A DNA stretch of 64,000 bases from Adenophora triphylla var. japonica (taxonomy: Eukaryota > Streptophyta > Magnoliopsida > Asterales > Campanulaceae), in the NCBI GenBank assembly GCA_022495995.1, contig JAFEMH010000072.1, positions 62,001 through 126,000 on the forward strand, in the 5' to 3' direction. The position numbers and the translations under genes were made by a program. The notes below the pieces were generated by a model. It had not been told where the DNA came from. It saw nothing but the letters and a program-made list of their open reading frames with translations, and did no database searches. Shown here in pieces: positions 55,934 through 64,000 of this stretch; positions within the stretch are counted from its first letter, which is position 1, and each line of letters begins with the position of its first letter.

Positions 55934-56525
55934 TATATATCAATAAATTAAATATTTCTGAAATTGTATAGAAAACAGAAAATAAGAAAGAAAAAAAAAA
56001 AAAAAAAAAAAAAAAAGGAGAGATGAGGTCTAATGGAATTCAAAGAAAGAAGCATGCAATTAATTAATTTCAGTAGAGGAACTATGTAGAGGAATTATGA
56101 TAGTAGATTATAGGATTTGAAGCACAAATTTCGAAATCAATAAATGCTTTGAAAACTAAACGGTAACTTTTGACATCATTACATCTTGGAAAAGACAAAA
56201 CTTTGTGCAAATAGAATTTTAATTATTCAAATAGAAACTCCCTAAAAATCTCACATAATTAATCAATCCCAATTTTTCACACAATTTGTCAGTATTCAGT
56301 TTTGCAAAAAAAAAAAAATTAATTCCAGAAATGGCAGTTCCGGATTCAAAAAAAAAAAAAAATTTTTGAATTCCGGAAATGGTAGTTCCGAATTACCTTA
56401 TTCCGGAATTACCACTTCCGGAATACCATAAAAAGTGTTACTTTGGTATAAAAATTTTTTAAGATGTTATTTCGATATATAAGTTTTTAAAAACCTATAT
56501 TTTGAAAAAAAAATCCAAATATTCA

Positions 56526-57180
56526 AACATTACAAAAAGTATCTAAAGATTATATTATTTCACAAATACTTACTCCGTCCTTAAATACTTAACTGTATTT
56601 AAATGAATATCGAAAAAATGTTTAAAAAAATCAATTAAATTACTCATGCATATCAAAAATGAATGTTTTAAAAAAATAAAATTTGCTGCTCATACGAGAA
56701 TTCTGAAAAGGAGCAAAACTAGAAGTAAGGGATGGAGATTACTCAGTGGTGGCAATTATTATTAGGTTCGATTCAGCCAGCAACTGTCCTCAAGGTATTC
56801 AGAAGAGGGAGCTTATTATCCTCATCGTAACCTCCTATTTCCCAATCAAATTAACAGACCCAAAACAAAAACATAAATTAAAAGTTAAAAAACAGAGAGA
56901 TCGCTCAGTTCAGCGGGCTTATCGACACAGCTAAATTTCTCTAAAAAGAGAAATCCGCATTCCGGTCTGTTGAGCTTGAATTTCATGGAGTCGTCACTGC
57001 AATCTCTACATTCTTTGAAACAACAATCAATCAATTACAAAATCAACATAAAAAGGACAGAGGAAAATTGACTTAATTTGTAATCAACGATAGAATTAAC
57101 GTAAAAGATTGATGAAAATTGAATTAATTGGGGGGGGCGGATAGAGAGGTCGAGAAGTTGAAGGTGATGGGGGCGGAGAT
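56526..57180. other. Intergenic region with a possible promoter-proximal leader
   Basis: A half MITE-like end (ACTCCGTCC, 56572) and otherwise unique AT-rich DNA. The minus strand from 57180 down resembles a 5' leader but no convincing exon follows; a 34-codon frame from 56984 (minus, MKFKLNRPECG) is too short to support. Confidence 0.35.
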
Positions 57181-57204
57181 TGATGGAGGCTGGTGGCGAT
57201 GTCA

Positions 57205-57245
57205 ATCGTGAATTTATAGGGGTTTTAAGGGTTAGGGTTTTCGTT
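57205..57245 (-). promoter_or_regulatory. Telo-box plus TATA promoter-like segment
   Basis: The minus strand reads AAAACCCTAACCCTTAAAAC followed by CCCTATAAATTCACG. AAACCCTAA telo-boxes next to a TATA box are typical of plant translation-related gene promoters. No gene body is recognised downstream. Confidence 0.4.
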
Positions 57246-57417
57246 GGGTAGACCGGGTTCATAGCAATTTTGTTTGGCAGGCGAGTTGAGATTAGGGAGG
57301 GCCATTTAGGGTTCCATTTCGAAACCGTCTATTCCGGTTTCGGAAAAAAAAAAAAAAAATCTAAATCGAATTGTCGATTCAGGGTTTACGATTTCGGTTC
57401 TGAATCGGTTGTTCAAC

Positions 57418-57420
<3 letters not shown>

Positions 57421-57478
<58 letters not shown>
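57421..57478. repeat. (TA)n microsatellite
   Basis: About 28 TA units without interruption. Confidence 0.97.
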
Positions 57479-57481
<3 letters not shown>

Positions 57482-57550
57482 TAACAGAAAAAAATGTTTT
57501 AGAGTTTCTTTTCTTTGCTGAAATTTTTTGCAAAAAATTATATAAAAAAA

Positions 57551-57905
57551 GAAAAAAACTAAGCAAATGAACTTATGAAAGTATACAAGAAAAGAGGGCC
57601 AGAGTGATGGACTATCCTATATTAATTTTTTTATTTTCTTTTAATTTTTTATTGACTAAGAAATAATATTTTAGACTTTGTTTATTAGTTATTTTTTTTT
57701 TTGAAAAACGTTAAAAAAAAATAGAAAAAAACTAAACAAATGAATGTATAAAGAAGAAAAGAGGGTCGGACTACCTATTTTTATTTTTATTTTATTTTAA
57801 TTTTTCATTGACTAAGAAATAATATTTTAGACTTTGTTTATTAGCGATTTTTTTTAGAAAAGGGTATATAAAAAAGGTAGAAAAAAAGCTAAACGGATAT
57901 ATTCT
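57551..57905. repeat. Tandem duplication, about 180-bp unit, two copies
   Basis: Both copies contain TGACTAAGAAATAATATTTTAG followed by a T run and an A-rich part ending near AAAAAACTAAACAAATG. Imperfect. Confidence 0.7.
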
Positions 57906-58083
57906 GACGAATCTGACGGTTTCTAACGATTTCTGACGGTTCGGTTAACGATTTCTGACGGTTACGATTCGGTGGTTCGAAACCGCCGGTTACGATTTCG
58001 GCCGATTTCGATTCGAGCCGATTTCGGTTCGTGATGGTTTCACGGTTCCGGGCCAATTCCGATTTCGATTTTGGACATCCCTA

Positions 58084-58604
58084 GTTGAGATGCGCTTGTC
58101 ACAATTTATGACTAATCTGCCTATAGTCAAGAGAGGATAGCATGTTGAGATTACTTTTAATAAGGGTAATAACAAAATTACAAATAAATGTTACAAAATT
58201 TGATTTACAAAATGGGAATTGCTATTTGCCTTCGCAATATTACTAAATACCCTCGCACTATTAAGTTTATTTTAAAAAATAAACATTCAACATTGTATAT
58301 ACCACCATTATTTCGATTTTACCATTTTAAACTCCTAAATAAGCCTTCATCTAAAATTAACATAACACACCCACGCTCCCGCACCCAAACCCTTGATGAA
58401 AAAACAAGAAAAAACTCCACTACCTCCACCCAACATCACCCTCATTTGTCGCCACCATCATCCTCTGCTACCATCTACCGCCCAACCCAGTCACCACTCC
58501 CCTCCTCCTCCCACCCAAATAATCCGATCAAATATGACAATCAAACCAAAAGGAGCCACTCGTGGCACCATTGAAGCACCACCTGCGACATCACTTGCGG
58601 CAAC
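58084..58604. other. Intergenic DNA left of the CACTA element
   Basis: C-rich and Pro/Ser/His-coding by chance (58380-58600); no supported gene. Continues across the CACTA insertion at 62095. Confidence 0.4.
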
Positions 58605-59019
58605 AATCACTACTAGAAACTGCCCTTTTACGGACGAAAATTTACGTCGGAAAAGATCAATTTCCGTCGATAATGAGGCTTTACCGACGGATGCGTTCCG
58701 TCGGAGTCCGTCGGTATATTCTGGTTGGTAATACCGGCAGACGTTTTTGTCGATAATTCTGACGGATCGTCCGTCAGTAAACCCAAATAACTGGTCGGAA
58801 ATGGTCCATCGGCAAGGAAGCCCGCCGGCCGTTCCCCGGCGATATCCTCGGAGAGATTGCCGATGGAAATGTCCGTCGGTAAAATAAGATATAATTACCG
58901 GCGGACATGTCCATCGGTATCTTATGTATAAATGTCGATGGAATAGTCCGTCGGTATTGCTATTATCGTTTTTTCAATGGATTTACCGACGGACACTTTC
59001 GTCGGTAATGTGCCCAGAA

Positions 59020-59640
59020 TTTTAAAAAAATGCTATTATTATTTTTAAACCACCTGTAACCTGTTCAAACAAATACCAACATTCCCATCTGTTTAAAACA
59101 TACACCAAAACACATGATAAAACAAATTCAACGTTCAATAAAATCTTAAAATCAACATAAAAACTACTTAAATTTGCTTACAAGCCAAATAAAAATAAAG
59201 CCAAAAGTTCAATATTCATCTATAGATGCTAATTGCTGTCGATCAGTTTTCCAAATCATACAAAGCCAAAAGTTCTAACTAATATAAACTAACGGAATAA
59301 ACAAAAATGTATTGGACACATATTCTTCGATGAAACATCTTGAACCAACAATGGAGATTAAGTTGCCACAAGCAGAACCTCAAACTTTTGTTCGGGTGCT
59401 GCACATCAATGATAAAAAGCGATGAACTAAAATCTATAAAGTATCAATGAACAATCAGATTGAGAAGGGAAACAGTCAAATATTGTATATGCCACAAATT
59501 TCAAGAAGAAAAGCCACAACTATATTTTAATTTACATAACGAAATATTGACATGAAATCATATTCTTAAATATCAAAATTGATGAAACTCAAATAAATTT
59601 ATGCCAATAATTTCATAGCAATAACCTAAAATGGTAAACA
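59020..59640. other. Interior of element H
   Basis: AT-rich, no ORF of note. May be leftover internal DNA of the parent CACTA element or captured intergenic DNA. Confidence 0.4.
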
Positions 59641-59645
59641 ATATA

Positions 59646-59901
59646 CTCCCTCCGCCCCATATTATGTTACTCACTTACTGTTTTGCGCGGAAAATAAGGA
59701 ATAATGTTATTAAAGTAGGAGTTGTGAGTGGGAAGGAGAGAGAAAATGGGGTAGAGAATAGTAAGTGGATAGTTGTTGTGAGTATGACAAGTGGGTCTCA
59801 TGAATAAAGAAGTATTAAAAAGTTTCCTTTTTAGGAAGTGTGACTTATAAGTGGGACGCCCTAAATGGCAAAGTGGGTAAGGTTCTATGGTACGGAGGGA
59901 G
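59646..59901. mobile_element. Stowaway-like MITE in element H
   Basis: 256 bp, ends CTCCCTCCGCCCC and GTACGGAGGGAG, TA duplication (59644-59645, 59902-59903). Confidence 0.87.
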
Positions 59902-60232
59902 TATTATTTAATTCAAAACAATATGGCCATGTTTGATTTGACTTATTCCAAAGTGCTTATGACTTATGACTCCCAATAAGTCATTTTTGAACCGTTTGAT
60001 TTCATTTTTGGTAAAATAAATCATAAGTCATGTACAAGCCAATTAAAGCACAATTTTCCTTATAAAGTCATAAGCATCAAGTCAAGTGTTGAATCAAAAA
60101 ACACGTATGAACAGTAAAAACACATATGAACAGTGACCTTAAATGAATATGTCATAAGTAAGTATGATTGTTTGATTAATAAGATGAAAAAGTGTTGAAT
60201 GAAATTATAAAGACTAAAATAATAATGATAAT

Positions 60233-60895
60233 TGAACATACCAAAAGTAACGAGTTGGTCCAAGCAAGTGAAGCCCAATCCTCAAAGCAACTATTGCCTC
60301 AGCATATCCAGTGGGCTAGGCCCAATCAATACATGGCCCAAAGCCCGTCTCATGTATCAGTCGACTAAGTTCATTGTCCGACCTACCAGGTTCTGACCTA
60401 ACTTAGTCCGACCTTAAGATCCAAGTTCTAATACGGGTACGATCCATGTTCTACCCGCCAATCAGGTCGGCCATTCCTCAAACACGGCGACCTCGACCTA
60501 ATCAACAAGTGTCGACTTAACACTTTCAGGCACACATGTTCGAATTACTCATATAACCGCATCCCTATAAATCAGGGACCGTTGCAGGCACGTTCACATT
60601 ACTAATAACTGCCGCTAAAATCTCGGAGCTCATGTAGCACCACCAAAAATACAACGGTCATCACCTATAAATACTTCATCACTACCCACGGTGCAAAGGT
60701 AACTGCTATTTTGTTATCAGAATTCTGTTATTCAATACATTTTAGCTCTTCAATCATCAAATACTTATTCTCACGCCCGAGGGTCTAAGCCGGAGACACA
60801 TCCGGCTAGTCGTGGGTTCTGATTTCAGGTTAAGGAGCCAAGTGATCAGTCCTGCCACGTGGAGGAAGATTGATAAGCACATTTCTTGCGGCATC

Positions 60896-60896
<1 letters not shown>
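60233..60896 (+). repeat. Solo LTR (664 bp), probably Ty3/gypsy
   Basis: TGAACATACC to GGCATCA, with ATAAT on both sides (60228-60232, 60897-60901). Contains CCTATAAATACTTCATC (TATA box near 60665) and a GC-rich R/U5-like end. No internal region follows, so it is a solo LTR left by LTR-LTR recombination. Caution: the duplication lies in ATAAT-rich DNA. Confidence 0.65.
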
Positions 60897-60974
<78 letters not shown>

Positions 60975-61013
60975 TAAATAAAAAAATAAAAGAAACTAAA
61001 AAAATAATAAAAA

Positions 61014-61098
<85 letters not shown>

Positions 61099-61115
61099 CA
61101 TTATTATTATTATTA
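60897..61115. repeat. (AAT)n / (ATT)n compound microsatellite
   Basis: About 25 AAT units, a 45-bp A-rich interruption, then about 10 AAT units turning directly into about 20 ATT units. The AAT-to-ATT switch makes a long perfect hairpin around 61042. Confidence 0.95.
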
Positions 61116-61319
61116 TTTTAGTCTTTATAATTTCATTCAGCACTTTTTCATCTTATTAATCAAACAGTCATACTTACTTATGACAGCTCATCAGCACTTC
61201 AAAAAAACTAAATCAAACAGCATCATTAATCAGCTCTTCAGTTATAAGTCATCAGTCATAAGTTATCAATCATAAGTCATAAGTCATCAGCACATATCGA
61301 TAAGTTAAATCAAACGGCC

Positions 61320-61840
61320 TTATATAAGTTATTCCAAAGCCAAACCACACTTGCTGGATCATAACATTATAACAGGGCATAATAAACAAAATCTAGTAAA
61401 TGTAACAAAGTTTTACATTTTTTTCCAGTAAGTCACCCACCCAAATAAATATTGTGTAAATACCAATTCCACCAACATAATGTAGTTAATTGCCATAACA
61501 TGAATGACAACCACTAAAGCCAAATAATGACTGATCATATTGAAACTAAATTCCTAATACCAAACTCAGCAGTTAAGTTCCCACATTTTATAGCTTAGAA
61601 AATAAAATACGAGTAGGAGAAACAAATAGGCTATTTAAGTGAAAAATTTAGTACAAACCTTATTCAGGGGCATGCCAATGCCGTTTTCGAGATAACCTTC
61701 TCGACTTTAACAGCGACGATTACTTTATCCTTCGTGGAGAAGAGTTTCACAGGAGGGGAGAAAGAGAGAGAGAAGGGGTAAGCGATTAGGTTTAAGAGTG
61801 AGGGACGGCGAGAGGCCGCTCGGTTTAATTTATGCATCAA
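61320..61840. other. Interior of element H, right part
   Basis: AT-rich, with no supported ORF; a GA-rich patch lies at 61735-61780. Confidence 0.4.
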
Positions 61841-62094
61841 ATTACCAACGGAATATTCCGTCGATAATACCGACAGACGATCTCCATTGGTAATACGTAG
61901 GGAATTGTAAGCATTACCGACGGACTTAATTGAAAATTTAAAAAAAAAAATCCCGGCAAATAAAAAATAATATTCCGTCGGTAACCCTTGATTGTCCGTC
62001 GGTATTACCGACGGACCGCATCCGTCGGTATTACCGACGGACCGCATCCGTCGGTAAATTTCCGTCGGTAATTGGCATGTTTCTAGTAGTGAAT

Positions 62095-63311
62095 GCAGCA
62101 CCACCTTCACCCACATCGGATGACAATCAACCTCACAATTTTGCTCCTACTCCGCCTCTCTCTTCGACTACCATCTTCGGAAGCAACCAAATCAAACACA
62201 AATCCAAATATGCTTAAAAGAAAGTCAATAAATTTGTTTCTAACAAAAGAGATTGAGGAGAAGAAATGAGATAAGTACCTATTTCGTTCCCAACCTATAG
62301 TCACTTTTTTGTTTTCGTCCTGATTGTATTTTTTTCCGTTTTCCCCCTTTACCTCGTTTTTTGTTGTTTTTATCGTCCTTCCGTCAGTTCTCCATCCATT
62401 TCTCCGTTAAAAATGCCTAGCTGGCACGATTACGTCACCATTTTGCTTAGTTGGCAATGAACATCATCAAGATTTCTTGACATGGAAATATAAGTGTTGA
62501 AAATGGAATTTATTAATCAATGACCCTAAAGACAAAATTCAATAAGGGAAACAATTTTGCAAATAAAACACCCTATTTAACCCTACCCTCTCCTCCCCTC
62601 CCCTCACCTAACCTAGCATCGCATTCTCTCCCTCTTCCCCCTTTCTCATTCTCACCCTTCACCCACCCAAGTCATCCTTCGCTCAATAATGCGTCATCCC
62701 CCTATGAGATCTTGCATCCGCTTCCAACTTTGATATGACCTCTTTCTCATCTCCCTCAACAAGTCAGTCTCCTCCTCCTGCCTCCTTCTCATCTCCGTCG
62801 CTTCTTCTTTCACCCTCGTCGGTCTTCCCTAACAAATTTCTAGAATCTGAATCTTCCTGTGTATGGATCGGGCCTGGCCGACAACAAGGCCGACTCTGTT
62901 TCTCAAAATCCAAATCCTTTTCATCTATTTATCTGATTTCGTCTTTACCCTTATCCAATTTATTCTCTAAAACCCAAGTCTGAGATATTTTATCTCAACA
63001 TTTTCAAAAAAAAAAATCTTACTCATAAAGATCGTAGTTTGGTTTATTAATTGGGCTTGAGAGACCTTAATTTCTTGGGGCCATTAATGCTGAATTCTGA
63101 TTTTGATTTTTTATTTTTAAAGATTTAGTTTTGACCATGGTGAAGTTGTTTGTTTATCTTTGAAATGGTGGTGGTGGTAATTGTGTAACCATGGTTGAAA
63201 TGATGTGGGGGCTGTAGTAGTGTACCAGTGGTAGTGGTGTTGGTAGGCAGAGGAGTTGTGGAGGTGGTGTTGATAGGTGGTAAATGGTGATGATAATGGG
63301 GCGGTGAATGT
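62095..63311. other. Intergenic DNA
   Basis: Pyrimidine-rich 62570-62860 and GGT-rich 63160-63305. Several Ser/Pro-rich open frames but none with family resemblance, signal or context support. Nothing else is recognised. Confidence 0.4.
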
Positions 63312-64000
63312 TGTTGGTACAAATTTGATTATTATATAGTTTGCATATTTATTGTAATAATCTTTGTCCCTGATTATTAAGAGAATAATTAGTATAATTG
63401 TCAATGGATACTCATATGATGATTATATGCATAGAGATGCACATTGAAATTATGGGTACTTGTTAGAGAACAAGTGACTGGACTTGACCCGTATGAGATT
63501 TATGTCATGGTCAAATGTCATAATTAAATCTCATATGGTCACTTCATTTAGTCCCTAGACCTGAGATTATCATGACCTTACATATGATGAAAGTCATGTT
63601 TGATTTTAGTCAAACGATATCTTAACACGATATTTATAAAGACTATCTTTGGCATGATTGGATTCATGATGGGAAGGATGATAAGTCAAGATGGAATTTG
63701 TCCCTCGGAAGAGATGTTTTGCTTGGGCCCCTCGATGAGTGATAATGATGAAAGAGTGTGGCCACACCCCAATATGATTGGACTATCATTATACTCAAGA
63801 TCGAGAAAGCATTGAACAAATACAAGTTGACGTGTACCATGACTTGTGTTCAATATAACATCGTGAGACAAAGGGAGAAATGGAAGTGTACCATTGGAAA
63901 CGTGAACTCTTACGTTATATTATTTGGGTAGACATAATGGCTTGCTAGAGTCCGCTTATGTCTTATGAGAGTCGATATGATCGAACTCATTGCCAACATA
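63312..64000 (+). repeat. Partial LTR related to element B LTR, cut by window end
   Basis: Starts TGTTGGTAC and aligns in the opposite orientation with 30031-30817 of the B LTR over most of its length, e.g. GATGATTATATGCATA, TTGCTTGGGCCCCTCGATGA and TCGAGAAAGCATTGAACA blocks. More diverged than the two B LTRs. It is the start of another copy or a solo LTR on the plus strand. Confidence 0.8.

Larger units (their letters stand above)
54141..56525. repeat. Large inverted repeat (arms about 600 bp)
   Basis: 54141-54744 is the reverse complement of 55621-56525 once a 284-bp Stowaway MITE in the right arm is set aside; arms look more than 90% identical, with mainly poly-A/T length changes. Each arm holds about six TTCCGGAA/ATCCGGAA palindromes (left 54240-54345, right 56330-56425). 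The central 0.9 kb has a CACTA end and another Stowaway. No ORF. It could be a fold-back transposon or an inverted duplication. Confidence 0.85.
57307..58083. mobile_element. Possible hAT-like element, unclassified
   Basis: Left end TAGGGTTCCATTTCGAAACCG and right end (inverse) TAGGGATGTCCAAAATCGAAATCGG are similar, with ACGATTTCGGTT-type subterminal repeats at both ends. No target duplication found. Contains a TA microsatellite and a tandem duplication. Confidence 0.35.
59925..61319. mobile_element. Inverted-repeat MITE in element H, split by a solo LTR and microsatellite
   Basis: Ends GGCCATGTTTGATTTGACTTA and (inverse) GGCCGTTTGATTTAACTTA. Arms are complementary inward to about 60232 on the left and 61105 on the right, e.g. 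GTCATAAGTAAGTATGA and its counterpart near 61165. Many CATAAGTCAT units in the arms. Class uncertain (no clear target duplication). Confidence 0.72.
58608..62091. mobile_element. Element H: non-autonomous CACTA (En/Spm) transposon
   Basis: Ends CACTACTAGAAACTGCC and the inverse CACTACTAGAAACATGCC, flanked by a 3-bp duplication AAT (58605-58607, 62092-62094). Both ends carry many subterminal repeats TCCGTCGGTAA in both orientations (58640-59010 and 61845-62075), the binding-site layout for a CACTA transposase. No transposase gene; the interior holds later insertions (a Stowaway, an inverted-repeat MITE, a solo LTR, a microsatellite). Confidence 0.93.

Noticed and set aside
56746..57010. Short frames including a MESSLQSL start on the plus strand and MKFKLNRPECG on the minus strand
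   Set aside because: Each is shorter than 65 codons with no recognisable domain; could be exon scraps but cannot be supported.
58188..58756. Pro/Ser/His-rich frames left of and into the CACTA end
   Set aside because: The second runs into the transposon end; low complexity and no family match.
60757..61159. Poly-Ile/Leu and poly-Asn frames over 110 residues
   Set aside because: Translation of the AAT/ATT microsatellite.
62520..62983. Ser/Pro-rich frames in pyrimidine-rich DNA
   Set aside because: No domain, signal peptide or promoter context; composition explains the open frames.
1..64000. tRNA, rRNA, CRISPR arrays, bacterial operons, riboswitches
   Set aside because: No cloverleaf-like, rRNA-like or spacer-repeat pattern was noticed; short tRNA matches are only the primer sites of the retrotransposons. 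A tRNAscan-SE run would settle tRNAs.

Overview
The window is nuclear DNA of a flowering plant, most likely a dicot: AT-rich, packed with LTR retrotransposons of the Ty1/copia and Ty3/gypsy superfamilies, Stowaway-like MITEs, CACTA elements and microsatellites, with plant-type primer-binding sites (TGGTATCAGAGC for initiator Met tRNA, TGGCGCCC for a Tat-type gypsy element). I cannot name the species. I find one convincing host gene, a small secreted glycine-rich protein at 32538-32972 (minus strand), and no tRNA, rRNA, CRISPR or bacterial feature.

Layout. 1-810: piece of a minus-strand LTR. 811-3251: internal fragment of a copia element (minus). 3252-13742: SIRE-like copia element A (plus) with a truncated 5' LTR, complete 1425-bp 3' LTR and a third ORF with a coiled-coil-type C-terminal half. 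13743-30817: copia element B (minus), whose leader is interrupted by SIRE-like copia element C (17950-28637, minus, 976-bp LTRs, target duplication CATAT). B's far LTR ends inside the gag start of a gypsy element E (30818 to about 32150, minus). 32538-33120: the glycine-rich protein gene and its promoter. 33637-34883: three MITEs, one nested. 35043-40534: Tork/Tnt1-like copia element D (plus, target duplication CCTTT). 40659-41741: inverted-repeat element carrying a G-rich minisatellite. 41813-43612: compact 1.8-kb LTR element F (529-bp LTRs, target duplication CAATC) with one ORF and no pol. 44161-53944: Tat-lineage gypsy element G (plus) with an extra antisense reading region. 54141-56525: very large inverted repeat holding MITEs and a CACTA end. 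58608-62091: non-autonomous CACTA element H (target duplication AAT) holding a MITE, a solo LTR and a long AAT/ATT microsatellite. 63312-64000: start of an LTR related to that of B, running off the window.

Relative age. Nesting gives E older than B, and B older than C. By eye, LTR pairs differ by about 1% (F), 2-2.5% (D, G) and 3% (A, C), so most of the locus was assembled recently in evolutionary terms. All copies look coding-defective, but in different ways: C is one continuous gag-pol frame with stop codons only, while A, B, D and G carry frameshifts.

Most interesting signals: (1) the two SIRE-like elements each carry their own short, strand-biased motif scattered through LTRs, leaders, coding regions and ORF3 (AACCGCA-type in A, RTAKCAC-type in C), a layout that recalls DNA motifs read by transposon-encoded anti-silencing proteins; (2) the LTR of B holds a cluster of CACGAGTCGTG near-palindromes; (3) compact element F; (4) the 2.4-kb inverted repeat full of TTCCGGAA palindromes; (5) an exact 22-bp TGACGT-containing duplication in the promoter of the only host gene.
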